This document shows, in pieces, positions 27,729 through 36,360 of a stretch of 64,000 bases of DNA. A program made the translations under genes and the position numbers. The stretch lies in NCBI RefSeq assembly GCF_002355475.1, contig NZ_AP014862.1, positions 3,224,001 to 3,288,000 on the forward strand, given 5' to 3'. Position 1 is the stretch's first letter, and each line of letters starts with the position of its first letter. This DNA is from Pseudomonas furukawaii. Lineage in GTDB: Bacteria; Pseudomonadota; Gammaproteobacteria; Pseudomonadales; Pseudomonadaceae. Under the pieces are notes generated by a model. It made no database searches, was not told the origin of the DNA, and was given only the letters and a program-made list of their open reading frames with translations.

Positions 27729-27957
27729 GGCGTTGGACTCTTGTAATTATGGGGTTCCAGCCTCAGGCAAGCGTGGCGAACCGCCTGCCATGAAGCCGCT
27801 AATCACCGGGGCGCGCAAGGGCCCCGTCAGTCGGTTTCGTAGAGGCGCGAAGGCAACGGCCGGTTGAACTCGGAGAGGCGGACCAGGGGCATGGAAAGCA
27901 TGGCGATGTACCCGTCTTGTGATTGTTGTCGGGAGGTTGGAGGCGGGCGCCCTGCGC

Positions 27958-29058
27958 TCAGTGCAGGGCGTCCGGAATGCGGTAGAACAGGCGGCCGTCC
28001 ATGATCTTGCGGGCTGTGCGGATCAGCGAAACGCGGGCGATATCCATGGGGTTGCCGCCACGCAGTTCGACCTTGAGGTCGAGGTGGCCGGACGGGTGCT
28101 CGATGCGGATGGACTCCAGCGACCGCCCCGCCTCGGTACGCCCGCTGTCCAGGGCCAGCCGTTGCGCGATGCTGCCGGGGACGTTGACCGCCACGCCCAG
28201 CGCGATGGCGCCGGTGACGGCCAGGGCCTTGTGGCAGCGATGGGGCACGAAGTAGCGCGCGCAGAGCGTGCCGTCGCCGCTGCTGGCGGCGCTCAGCAGG
28301 ATGGGCTTGGGCAGGACCGACTGGCTCACGTCACCCATGCCCATGCGCCGTCCGGCCTCCAGGCGGATGCCTTCGAGACGCGCGAGCATCGCCGCATCGG
28401 CATCCAGCACGGCGGGGTCGGCGTGGCCGTCCACCCCCAGGTCAGCGGCGCGGATGAGCACCGTCGGGGTGGCGGCGTCGATGCAGCTGACCTCCACACC
28501 GTCGATCAGATCCAGGGCCTTTCCGGTGGGCAGCAGCGCGCCGGTCTTGGCGCCGGCCACGTCGAGGAAGCTCAGGCGGATGCCCGCCGCGCTGCCCGGT
28601 ACGCCGCTGATGCTGGTTTCGCCCTCGTACTCCACCCGTCCACGGGGCGTCGGCACGAAGCACTCGATGATCCGCTGGGTATTGAGGTTGAACACCCGCA
28701 CCCGGGTTTCACCGTAGGTCGGCGCCACCAGGCCGGTCTCGATGGCGAAGGGGCCGACGGCCGAGAGCATGTTGCCGCAGTTGGGCGTGTAGTCGACCCG
28801 GCGCTCGGTGATGTCCACCTGGGCGAAGAGGTAGTCCACATCCGCGTCGCGGCGCGAGGAGCGACCCACGATCGCCACCTTGCTGGTGAGGGAGTTGCCG
28901 CCGCCGATGCCGTCCACCTGGAGCGGGTGGCCGGAACCCATCAGGTCGAGCAGGACCTCGCTCCTCGCCTCGACGGATTCAGGCAGGTCCGCCATGTGGA
29001 TGAAGGGGCCGCGGGAGGTGCCGCCGCGCATGATCATGCAGGGGATGCTGTTCATCAT
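27958..29058 (-). CDS. PrpF-family isomerase (aconitate/oxalomesaconate type)
   Basis: 366 residues of the PrpF/diaminopimelate-epimerase fold. Conserved MRGGTSRGPF near the N-terminus, DGIGGGNSLTSKVAIV, NCGNMLSAVGPFA with the catalytic Cys, and HRCHKALAVTGAIA. PrpF isomerises 2-methylaconitate and GalD interconverts oxalomesaconate forms. Here, with tricarboxylate genes, a plausible job is trans- to cis-aconitate conversion; this is inference. The 229-bp gap to the CitMHS gene shows no supported gene. Confidence 0.83.
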   Translation of the reverse strand: MMNSIPCMIMRGGTSRGPFIHMADLPESVEARSEVLLDLMGSGHPLQVDGIGGGNSLTSKVAIVGRSSRRDADVDYLFAQVDITERRVDYTPNCGNMLSAVGPFAIETGLVAPTYGETRVRVFNLNTQRIIECFVPTPRGRVEYEGETSISGVPGSAAGIRLSFLDVAGAKTGALLPTGKALDLIDGVEVSCIDAATPTVLIRAADLGVDGHADPAVLDADAAMLARLEGIRLEAGRRMGMGDVSQSVLPKPILLSAASSGDGTLCARYFVPHRCHKALAVTGAIALGVAVNVPGSIAQRLALDSGRTEAGRSLESIRIEHPSGHLDLKVELRGGNPMDIARVSLIRTARKIMDGRLFYRIPDALH

Positions 29059-29138
29059 CTTGGTCTAACCCATGACCGTTCCAACGATGGACAGAGCTTG
29101 TCAGCCGCGATTTAATGCTTCAAATGCAAATATCAGAG

Positions 29139-29158
29139 CCGATAAATAACCAAATCGG
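29139..29158. promoter_or_regulatory. Candidate LysR site upstream of the PrpF-like gene
   Basis: CCGATAAATAACCAAATCGG has 5-bp inverted arms (CCGAT/ATCGG) in the 135-bp AT-rich region between the divergent PrpF-like gene and LysR gene. Its position suits autoregulation and activation. Confidence 0.45.
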
Positions 29159-29193
29159 ATTAATGCGTATAACGGATAAGGGAATGACCTTTC

Positions 29194-30087
29194 ATGCATC
29201 GAATAGAATTCCTTGATCTCGCCGCCTTCGTCCGGGTGGCCGAGTCGCAGTCGTTCCAGGAAGCCGCCCAGGCCCTGCACCTCTCCCAACCCGCCCTCTC
29301 CCGCCGCCTGCAGAAGCTCGAGGAAACCCTCGGGGCCAAGCTGCTGGAGCGCACCACCCGGCGCACCTGGCTGACCGAAGTGGGCAAGGACTACCTGCCC
29401 CGCGCACGGCGCATGCTGGAGGACTACGAGTCGTCACTGCAGGGCATCCGCGAGCTCAAGACCCACCAGAAAGGCACAGTGACCATCGCCTGCATCCCTA
29501 CTGCGGCGTTCTACTTCCTGCCCAGCGTGATCCGCGTCTTCAACGAGGCCTATCCGGGCATCCGCATTCGCATCCTCGACGTCAGCGCCAATGAGGGCCT
29601 GGAGCGCGTCGTCAGCGGCGACGCCGACTTCGGCATCAACATGATCAGCGCCCAGCACCCGGACGTGAGCTTCACGCCCCTGCTACGGGATCCCTTCGTC
29701 CTCGCCATGCGCAGCGACCACCCGCTGGCCGCGCTGCAGGAAGTGGGCTGGCATGACCTGCAGGGCGTGCGGCTGATCACGGTCAGCCGTGACAGCGGAA
29801 ACCGCATGCTGCTGGACAGCGCCCTCTCCGGCCACGGCATCCGCCTGAACGGGTTCTATGAGGTGCAACACCTGTCCACCTCCCTCGGCCTGGTGGAATG
29901 CGGCCTCGGCGTGGCCATCCTGCCGCGCATGGCGATGCCGGACGCGGAGCACGAGAACCTCTGTTCGCGCGAACTGCCGCCACCGCACATCGAACGCACG
30001 ATCGGCCTGGTGCGCCGCGACGGCGAACCGCTCTCCAGCACCGCCGAGCTGTTCATCGAGATGCTGCTCAAACGCTGGCGCGAGTGA
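29194..30087 (+). CDS. LysR-family regulator of the tricarboxylate genes
   Basis: 297 residues: HTH LHLSQPALSRRLQKLEETLGAKLL (about 29-52) and an effector domain. It is divergent from the PrpF-like/CitMHS/oprD run and is the likely controller, separate from TcuR. It converges on the hipB-like gene with a 12-bp gap. Confidence 0.87.
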   Translation: MHRIEFLDLAAFVRVAESQSFQEAAQALHLSQPALSRRLQKLEETLGAKLLERTTRRTWLTEVGKDYLPRARRMLEDYESSLQGIRELKTHQKGTVTIACIPTAAFYFLPSVIRVFNEAYPGIRIRILDVSANEGLERVVSGDADFGINMISAQHPDVSFTPLLRDPFVLAMRSDHPLAALQEVGWHDLQGVRLITVSRDSGNRMLLDSALSGHGIRLNGFYEVQHLSTSLGLVECGLGVAILPRMAMPDAEHENLCSRELPPPHIERTIGLVRRDGEPLSSTAELFIEMLLKRWRE

Positions 30088-30099
30088 CGCAGGCCGCCT

Positions 30100-30453
30100 T
30101 CAACGGCTCGCCGACGCCCTGCCCGGCGGCCTCGTCCCGCGCCGCCGCAGTGGCCTGGGTGCCTCTTCCACGAGGCCTGAAACAGGCGCTAGCGGCGCCA
30201 GCGCCATCGTCATGCCGAAGAGCCGCAGGATGCCGTTGAGGGTGTTCAGGGTCGGGTTGCCCCTGTCGGTTTCCAGTTGGTAGAGCGCCTTGGTCGACAT
30301 CCGGCACATGGATGCGAAGGTTTCCTGGTCGAGCCCGGTGACCTCGACGCGAAGACGTCGGATCGCCGTGCCCAGGGTTTCCCGCCCCTGGCGGTTCAGT
30401 TCGAGGATGTCCTCGATGCGCCGCTGGCGCTCCTCCACGGAAATCTCGTTCAT
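30100..30453 (-). CDS. HipB-like XRE antitoxin
   Basis: 117 residues from ATG 30453, overlapping the toxin stop by an ATGA. A helix-turn-helix lies at about residues 41-66 (LDQETFASMCRMSTKALYQ). After the HTH comes a Pro/Arg-rich tail (RPLRRRGTRPPGRASASR) not seen in classical HipB. It should neutralise the kinase and repress the operon at the palindrome 31782-31799. The longer frame to 30672 is a shadow inside the toxin gene. Confidence 0.75.
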   Translation of the reverse strand: MNEISVEERQRRIEDILELNRQGRETLGTAIRRLRVEVTGLDQETFASMCRMSTKALYQLETDRGNPTLNTLNGILRLFGMTMALAPLAPVSGLVEEAPRPLRRRGTRPPGRASASR

Positions 30454-31766
30454 AGCAGCCCCCAGTCTTTCAGTCTGGCATCCAGGTTGTTCAGCGGAAT
30501 GGACGGTGCTCGACGCACCTCGTCCGGAAGCCCGACCAGCAACCCCGGCAGCGCGCGGAACACCTGTGCCGCATCCTTGAGCCGTGCCAGCAGGCGTGCG
30601 GGGTCCGTCAGTCCCTCCAGGGACGCGCACACGGCTGGCCAATCCGGGGCGCCCAGTCGCTCGCTTTCCCACTTGGTCGTCCGGGTCACCCCTTCGGGGT
30701 CGAGCACCATGGGCGCGAGGTCATAGATCGGAGCCAGCTGGAAGCGCCCCTGCCAGCGAAAGATCGAGGTGTTGCGGCCATGGTTGTCCGAATTGCCGAG
30801 GATGCGGTTGAGCAGGTCGCGGCGGACATACTCGAAGGCCAGGTCGTCGATCTCATCGAGCTGCTGGTTCAGCATCCAAAGGCCAGCCAGGCGTCGCAGC
30901 ACCGCCTCGTGCTTCATCGGCGAGCCGGGGACGGTGTTCCCGCAGATGGAGTAGATCGACTCCATGGGAATGCGCTGCACTCGCCCCGCCACCACCCTGC
31001 GGTCGAAACGTGGCATCCAGAGGCTGGGCCGTTCCGCCTCCTCCAGCGCCAGGCCATCCGTCGACACAGTCTCCAGCCCCAGTTCGGCGATGGCCCGGTA
31101 GTAGTGGTACTCGGCACGCAGGATGTTGCGGTCGCGCTCGGTCACCCGGTTGCGGGCGAACTTCACCAGCCAGTGGCGACGCACCCGGTCATCGGCCAGC
31201 GCCGCATCCGCGTGCAACCCACCTGCGTCATCCTCGCTCATGAGCAGCTTGGGCGCCTCGCCCTGGGCGCCCGTGGCGCCGCCCATCGCCGCACCCTGTT
31301 CATAGGCGTATTCAAGGAAGTCGTTGGTGCGCTCCACCACGTCCGTCCGGGGAAAGGCCAGAGTGCCGAGCGAGGCGATCCGCTCGAACGACTCCTTGAC
31401 CCGCAAGTGGCCGATCGGCGCGGGCGTGCAGTGCTTGAGCAGGAAGAATTCCATGTCCAGCCCTGCCGGCTTGTCGGCGGCGAAACGGGCCTCCAGGGAG
31501 CGGCGCGCAGCCCCCGCCGGCACGATGTCGTGAATGAAGGCCGGGTAGCCGCGGCTGCGGACGGAGGTCCAGCTCAGCGGCAGGTTGAGACTTACCGCCG
31601 TCTCGAAGGGCGACTCGATCCGGTCGATGAACCTCAGGAGGTACGCCTGGTTGTAGGCGGCCGAGCAGACGCCGTCCGCTACCTTCTGTGGCGCGTCCAC
31701 GACCAGCACCAGCGCATCGTGCCATTGGCCGTCGACGTGGGCCTGGATCGTGAGTTGCTCGGACAT
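30450..31766 (-). CDS. HipA-family serine/threonine kinase toxin
   Basis: 438 residues from ATG 31766 (GAGGA 5-6 bp upstream). HipA-fold features: an N-terminal HipA domain, HWLVKFARNR beta-strand with the ATP-binding Lys, the catalytic loop NRILGNSDNHGRN (Asp and Asn), and the metal-binding APIYDLAPM. HipA in E. coli phosphorylates GltX and causes growth arrest. Here the toxin gene precedes the antitoxin gene, opposite to hipBA. An upstream start at 31829 is rejected because it overlaps the -35/-10 elements. Confidence 0.82.
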   Translation of the reverse strand: MSEQLTIQAHVDGQWHDALVLVVDAPQKVADGVCSAAYNQAYLLRFIDRIESPFETAVSLNLPLSWTSVRSRGYPAFIHDIVPAGAARRSLEARFAADKPAGLDMEFFLLKHCTPAPIGHLRVKESFERIASLGTLAFPRTDVVERTNDFLEYAYEQGAAMGGATGAQGEAPKLLMSEDDAGGLHADAALADDRVRRHWLVKFARNRVTERDRNILRAEYHYYRAIAELGLETVSTDGLALEEAERPSLWMPRFDRRVVAGRVQRIPMESIYSICGNTVPGSPMKHEAVLRRLAGLWMLNQQLDEIDDLAFEYVRRDLLNRILGNSDNHGRNTSIFRWQGRFQLAPIYDLAPMVLDPEGVTRTTKWESERLGAPDWPAVCASLEGLTDPARLLARLKDAAQVFRALPGLLVGLPDEVRRAPSIPLNNLDARLKDWGLL

Positions 31767-31781
31767 GCCATCCTCAACCAA

Positions 31782-31829
31782 TCGGTACTTGATTACCGAA
31801 AATATAGCCTTGGCGAAAACATCCGGCAA
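31782..31829 (-). promoter_or_regulatory. Promoter and operator of the hipA-hipB-like pair
   Basis: On the minus strand TTGCCG (31824-31829), 17 bp, TATATT (31801-31806) make a good sigma70 promoter. The palindrome TCGGTA-CTTGAT-TACCGA (31782-31799) covers the predicted start site, as expected for an autorepressing antitoxin. Confidence 0.65.
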
Positions 31830-31882
31830 TTAAATACTGACTGCCACCAAAGAGCCCGATTAAACAGCACTATAATGCCGAA

Positions 31883-32029
31883 TCAGCACATAGCTTCGGA
31901 CTCGATCGCGGTGCGTTGCCACTCGCGTAACGACAGGGCCTGAAGATGCGGGGCCTTCAGGTTGCGCACCGGCGCCAGCCCTGCGCGCTCCGCCAGTTCG
32001 CCGATCTTCGTGCCGTGGATGCTCCATGG
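31883..32029 (-). pseudogene. Possible gene remnant between hipA-like and MFS genes
   Basis: One minus-strand frame, bounded by stops at 32030-32032 and 31883-31885, reads like real protein (IGELAERAGLAPVRNL, then LQALSLREWQRTA) but has no ATG or GTG near its beginning. About 49 codons. Could be the tail of a lost regulator or toxin-antitoxin gene. Family not recognised. Confidence 0.3.
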
Positions 32030-32056
32030 TTAGACCGCGCGCCAGCGGCAGGCGCC

Positions 32057-33217
32057 CTACCCGCCCTGGACTGGCAGCGCCGCCACCTTGACCGTCTTCT
32101 CGCGCACCAGGCACACCACCAGCGTGGTGACCAGGATGCCGAAGAGGTACAGCGCCTGCGGCCCCAGCCGCTCCATGAGGGCACCGGCCACCAGCGGTCC
32201 GATGCTGGCACCGATGCCGAAGGTCATCAGCAGCGCGCCAGCGACGGAGACCCGTAGTTCGGACTCCAGGTTTTCGTTGGCGCGGGCCACGCCCAGTGGA
32301 TAGAGGCAGAATTGCAGGAAGCCGATCACCGCCCCGATGACCATGATCGCGCCCCACCCGGGGGACTGGAGGAAGGCCATCGGCAGGTAGGCCAGGCCGA
32401 GCAAGGCGGCGGTCCAGCGGATCAGCGTCACGCGGGAGAATCGATCCGACAGCTTGCCCAGGGGCAACTGGGCCGCCAGCCCGGCGGCGATGGTGAGCGC
32501 CATGAACTGCCCCACCTGCGCCGGACTGAAGCCCATCTGCGCGGCGAAGATCGGCGTCAGGCCGTATAAGCAGCCGTTCAGCAGGCCGGAGGCGAGGATG
32601 GTGCCCAAGGCTTGCGGCAGACGGCGGAGATAGAGCATCGGCCGCACCCGCACCTGGGTGATGCCGCTGGGTTGCGGCCCCTGGTGCATGGCCATGGGCA
32701 CCAGCCCGATGGCGAAGGCGATGGCCACGCCGGTCAGGGCCAGGGTATCGAGGCCATTCCCGAAGCTGAGCAGCAGTTGCCCGAGCATCATGCCGACATA
32801 GCTGGCCACCATGTACACCGACAGGGTGTTGCCACGGCGGCCTTCCGGCGCGCAATCGTTGAGCCAGCTTTCGATGACCATCAGCTGGCACATCATCGCC
32901 GCGCCCACGACGAAGCGCAGCGCCAGCCAGAGCGGGAGCGAATCGCTGAGCTGGTGGCTGAGGACCGCCGTGACGATGACGCCCGCGCTGGCCACGAAGG
33001 CGCGGGGATGGGACACGAGGCCGATCAGCCAGTAGCCGATGCGCCCGCCGAATACCATGCCCAGGGCATTGGCGGCCATCAGGCCGCCGCCCCAGAGTTC
33101 CGCCGCGCCTGCCGCGTCCAGGCGCAGGGCGAGGTAGGTCATCAGCAGGCTGGAACCCAGCTGCATCAGCAGGGTCGCCGCGTAGAGGGTTCCGAACGCC
33201 TTGGTGAGTGCGAACAA
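32057..33217 (-). CDS. MFS transporter (YcaD/UMF-like), last gene of the Rieske operon
   Basis: 386 residues with 12 predicted spans. The only fitting start is TTG 33217, preceded by GGGGA at 6 bp spacing. Motifs include VIESWLNDCAPEGRRG and LPLGKLSDRFSR, typical of the YcaD-like MFS subgroup. It begins 30 bp after the cupin gene, so it is probably the sixth gene of the operon, as an exporter or second importer. Frames that extend across it to 31860 are shadows. Confidence 0.82.
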   Translation of the reverse strand: MFALTKAFGTLYAATLLMQLGSSLLMTYLALRLDAAGAAELWGGGLMAANALGMVFGGRIGYWLIGLVSHPRAFVASAGVIVTAVLSHQLSDSLPLWLALRFVVGAAMMCQLMVIESWLNDCAPEGRRGNTLSVYMVASYVGMMLGQLLLSFGNGLDTLALTGVAIAFAIGLVPMAMHQGPQPSGITQVRVRPMLYLRRLPQALGTILASGLLNGCLYGLTPIFAAQMGFSPAQVGQFMALTIAAGLAAQLPLGKLSDRFSRVTLIRWTAALLGLAYLPMAFLQSPGWGAIMVIGAVIGFLQFCLYPLGVARANENLESELRVSVAGALLMTFGIGASIGPLVAGALMERLGPQALYLFGILVTTLVVCLVREKTVKVAALPVQGG

Positions 33218-33247
33218 TTCCGTTCCCCGGTGAGTTGAGGACCGCCG

Positions 33248-33619
33248 TCAGGCGAGGCCGTGGCGTTGTTTCCAATCCCCGGGGTAGACCACGTAGCCGA
33301 ACAGCGCATGACCGCCGTAGACCAGCTCGGTGCCCTCGGGAATCCACAGCAGCTGGCCCGGCTCCACCCGGTACAGCTCGCCATTGGCCTTGAGTTCGAA
33401 ACAGCCCTCTATGACGAAGATCACTTCGTCATAGAGCAGCGTCCAGGCCACCTCCGCGCCGTCCCACAGGGCGAAACCGACGCCCAGGTGGGGCGACACC
33501 TCGTTGCCGAGGGCACGGGCGACGCTGGCACCGCCCGGCGGCCCGCCCCGGTGGACGAACTCCAGGTTGCGATGGTCGACCAGGCGCACCGGCCCCTTGC
33601 CGCTGGGGATCCGGCTCAT
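33248..33619 (-). CDS. Cupin (EutQ-like) protein
   Basis: 123 residues from ATG 33619, overlapping the FAD-oxidase stop by ATGA. A single small cupin with VIFVIEGCFELKANGELYRVEPGQLLWIPEGTEL, closest in style to EutQ-like ethanolamine cupins. No signal peptide. Tightly coupled within the quaternary-amine operon; role unknown, maybe a metal-dependent isomerase or sensor of pathway intermediate. Confidence 0.78.
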   Translation of the reverse strand: MSRIPSGKGPVRLVDHRNLEFVHRGGPPGGASVARALGNEVSPHLGVGFALWDGAEVAWTLLYDEVIFVIEGCFELKANGELYRVEPGQLLWIPEGTELVYGGHALFGYVVYPGDWKQRHGLA

Positions 33620-34941
33620 AGCTCGCTCCTGCTGTTCCAGGCCGCCCAGCGGATACGGGTGCTGACGCCAAGGCCGAGGAAGGGCTCCGGCGGGTTCAGC
33701 GAGGGCATGCCGGTCACCGCGCGGATATCGTCCAGTTGGGTCGAGCTGGCGCCGACCACCAGGTCCGCCAGCAAGGTCCCGGAGATGGTGCCCCAGGCCG
33801 CGCCCACGCCGTTGTCGCAGGCGGTGGCGAAGACGCCGTCGTCGAGCTGGCCGAAGAAGTTGGTGAAGTTCCGCGAGATCGCATAGGCGCCGCCCCAGGT
33901 GTGGGTGAAGGGCACCTCGGCGAGTTGCGGGTAGCGGGCGCGGAAGGCCTTGGCGTGATCCTCGCGGATGCGCGCGCGCGTGGCGTCGTCGACGCTGCGG
34001 CCGTAGCGCGGCACATGGCGGTAGGTGTTGCGGATGATCAGGCGGCGGTCCTGGGTCATGCGCACCGTGGTGCCGGCGTGGTCGGCGGGAGTCAGGCCCC
34101 AGTCCGCCTGGGCGCCGACGCGGGCCATCTCGGCATCGCTGAGCGGCCGGGTCCAGCTGGCGAAGGTCATGACCGGCAACAGGCGATTGCGCAGGAAACC
34201 GAATTCCTGGGTGAAGATGCTGGTACCCAGCAACACGCTTGGGGTGCGGATGCACCCGTCGTTGCCCTGCAGGACCCAGCCAGAGGACGATTTTTCCAGG
34301 CGCTGGATGGGTGATTCCTCAAGCACTTCGACGTTTTCCGGCAGCGAGCCGCCCAGCCCACGGACCAGGGCCGCCGGCTGCATCAGGTAGCAGCCCGGGG
34401 TGAAGATGGCGCGGCTGTAATGATCCGTTCCCAGCACGCTGGCCAGTTCACTACGCTCCACCAGCCGATAGGGCTCGCCAAGGTCGGCCAGCAGCGATTC
34501 GAAATGCTCCAGGTAAGCCAGTCCGCGCGGGCCCACCGCGCCCTGGTACTTCCCGGCGTGGGACCACTGGCACTCGATGCCGTGGCGGCCGATCAGGGTC
34601 TGCAACTGGTCGATGGCGGCGCGGTTGAGGCCCAGCAGGCGCTGCTTGTGCAACGGGTCCGGGTGCTCCAGGGCGAACTTGTGGGGCAGGTCGATGACGA
34701 AGCCCGAGTTGCGCCCGGACGCCCCGTAGCCGACGCGCTGGGCGTCCACCAGCAGGATGCGGGCGTGCGGCAGGTGGCTGGCCAGGCGGCGCGCCGCGGC
34801 CAGGCCGGCAAAGCCGGCGCCGATCACCACATGGTCGGCGCGTTGTTCGCCCACCAGGCGGCGGGCGGGTTGCGGTTCGGGCAGCGCGGCGTACCAGCCG
34901 CAGCTGCGGTCATCACAGGGCAGTTTGACAATGCTGTTCAT
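33616..34941 (-). CDS. FAD-dependent amine oxidoreductase (DAO/PuuB-like)
   Basis: 441 residues from ATG 34941. FAD-binding HVVIGAGFAGLAAARRLA (about 37-54) and the GASGRNSGFV motif of the D-amino-acid oxidase/gamma-glutamylputrescine oxidase family. C-terminal FFGQLDDGVFATACDNGVGAAWGTISG contacts FAD. Such enzymes oxidise secondary or tertiary amines. In this operon it could demethylate an N-methylated product of the Rieske enzyme. It starts 10 bp after the rubredoxin-reductase gene. Confidence 0.82.
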   Translation of the reverse strand: MNSIVKLPCDDRSCGWYAALPEPQPARRLVGEQRADHVVIGAGFAGLAAARRLASHLPHARILLVDAQRVGYGASGRNSGFVIDLPHKFALEHPDPLHKQRLLGLNRAAIDQLQTLIGRHGIECQWSHAGKYQGAVGPRGLAYLEHFESLLADLGEPYRLVERSELASVLGTDHYSRAIFTPGCYLMQPAALVRGLGGSLPENVEVLEESPIQRLEKSSSGWVLQGNDGCIRTPSVLLGTSIFTQEFGFLRNRLLPVMTFASWTRPLSDAEMARVGAQADWGLTPADHAGTTVRMTQDRRLIIRNTYRHVPRYGRSVDDATRARIREDHAKAFRARYPQLAEVPFTHTWGGAYAISRNFTNFFGQLDDGVFATACDNGVGAAWGTISGTLLADLVVGASSTQLDDIRAVTGMPSLNPPEPFLGLGVSTRIRWAAWNSRSEL

Positions 34942-34951
34942 GTGTCGGCCC

Positions 34952-36349
34952 TCAGGCCACGTCTTGTTGGGTGTCCTGGCAGCTCTGCAGCCAGGTGGTG
35001 CGTTTCGATTGGGCCTGCCGGCCCAGCAGCACGAAGCCGCGCATGTCGCCCGCCGGGTCATGGAAGGCGGCGCAGAGGCCATCGTCGGTCGCGTCCCAGC
35101 GCCATTGCCCATCGCAGTGCAGCGGCGGCGGCAGCAGGCAGAGCGGCGCCGCCGGGGTTTTCACCGTCACCGGCGCCAGCGGGTAGCTGACCGGGGTCGG
35201 CTGGCCCAGCAAGGTCCTTGCAAGGGCGCGGATACCCTCGTTGATGGGCGCGAGGTAGGGCAGCAGCTGGCCGCCGATCTCGATGCAGTCACCCAGGGCG
35301 TAGATGCCGGGCTGCGAGGTCTGCAACAGGCCATTCACCTGGATGCCACGACCGCAGGCCAGGCCCGCGTCCAGTGCCAGTTCCAGGTTGGGACGCAGTC
35401 CCACGGCGGAAAGCACCAGGTCCGCCTCCACCCGCTGGCCATCGGCAAGCAGCAGGCGATAGCCGTTGTCCTGCCGCTCGATGCGCTGCAGCGTGGTGCG
35501 CAGGTTCCAGTCCACGCCCAGGGCGGACAAGGCGTCCTGCAATTGCCGCCCGGCCGGTTCCGGCAGCAGGCGCTCCATGGGCCAGGCGCCCAGGCCGATC
35601 ACCCGCACCTGGTAGCCGCTGTCGGCCAGGTCGTTGGCGAACTCGCAGCCGATCAGCCCGTCGCCGAGGATCGCCACCCGGCGCACGCCGTCGAGGCGCT
35701 CGCGGAACTCGCGGTAGTCCTGCAGGTTGTTCACGCTCAGCAGCGCATCGGCGTCGCCCTCGATGGACAGGCGCACCGGCGCCGCGCCGCTGGCCAGCAC
35801 CAGTTGGCCGTAGTCCATCTCGCCCAGGCTGGTGTAGAGACGCCGCGCCTGCACATCGATGCGCTCCACCCGGCAATGGGTGTGGATGCGGATCCCCAGG
35901 CGCCGTTCCAGGGCCAGAGGGCTCTCGGTCGCCAGGGCGGCGGCGCTGCGCCCCTGGGCCAGGGCGATGGACAGCGCCGGCTTGGAATACAGGTGGCCGC
36001 TTTCCTGGGTGAGCACGCGGATCTCCAGCTTCGGGTCCGCCTTGCGCAGCGCCTGGGCCAGGCCGTAACCGGCATGGCCGCTGCCGATGATCACCACCGG
36101 CTGGGCCGGCACGGCCGGCGCCAGCGGCTGGACCACCGCCGCCACGGGAGCGGCCACAGGGGCGGCCACGGCGGTCGGGGGTTCACTGATCTCGATCATC
36201 TCGAAATCGGACTTGCCGACCTTGCAGTCGGGGCAGAGCCAGTCCTCGGGAACGTCCTCCCAGCGGGTGCCGGGAGCGATGCCGTCGTCGGGCCAGCCGA
36301 GGGCCTCGTCGTAGACCAGGCCACAGATCACGCAGAGCCACTTCTTCAT
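34952..36349 (-). CDS. Rubredoxin fused to rubredoxin-NAD(+) reductase
   Basis: 465 residues from ATG 36349. Residues 1-50 are a complete rubredoxin (Cys6, Cys9, Cys39, Cys42; CVICG and CPDCKVG). An Ala/Pro/Val-rich linker covers about 57-83. Residues 84-465 are an FAD/NAD(P)-dependent pyridine nucleotide-disulphide-type reductase with [12 protein letters not shown] for [16 protein letters not shown] for NAD and ALGDCIEI for FAD. It would pass NADH electrons to a partner oxygenase. Located between ALDH and amine oxidase genes, so the partner is the Rieske protein. Fusion of the two is uncommon compared with separate rubA and rubB. Confidence 0.9.
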   Translation of the reverse strand: MKKWLCVICGLVYDEALGWPDDGIAPGTRWEDVPEDWLCPDCKVGKSDFEMIEISEPPTAVAAPVAAPVAAVVQPLAPAVPAQPVVIIGSGHAGYGLAQALRKADPKLEIRVLTQESGHLYSKPALSIALAQGRSAAALATESPLALERRLGIRIHTHCRVERIDVQARRLYTSLGEMDYGQLVLASGAAPVRLSIEGDADALLSVNNLQDYREFRERLDGVRRVAILGDGLIGCEFANDLADSGYQVRVIGLGAWPMERLLPEPAGRQLQDALSALGVDWNLRTTLQRIERQDNGYRLLLADGQRVEADLVLSAVGLRPNLELALDAGLACGRGIQVNGLLQTSQPGIYALGDCIEIGGQLLPYLAPINEGIRALARTLLGQPTPVSYPLAPVTVKTPAAPLCLLPPPLHCDGQWRWDATDDGLCAAFHDPAGDMRGFVLLGRQAQSKRTTWLQSCQDTQQDVA

Positions 36350-36360
36350 CGCCGTCGCCC

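Noticed and set aside
27827-27901. 24-codon ORF on the minus strand between PrpF-like and CitMHS genes
   Set aside because: No ribosome site and no recognisable family; too short to support.
31860-33347. Long 495-codon minus-strand ORF
   Set aside because: Arg/Pro/Gly-rich shadow of the MFS gene in another frame; the MFS frame has clear membrane spans.
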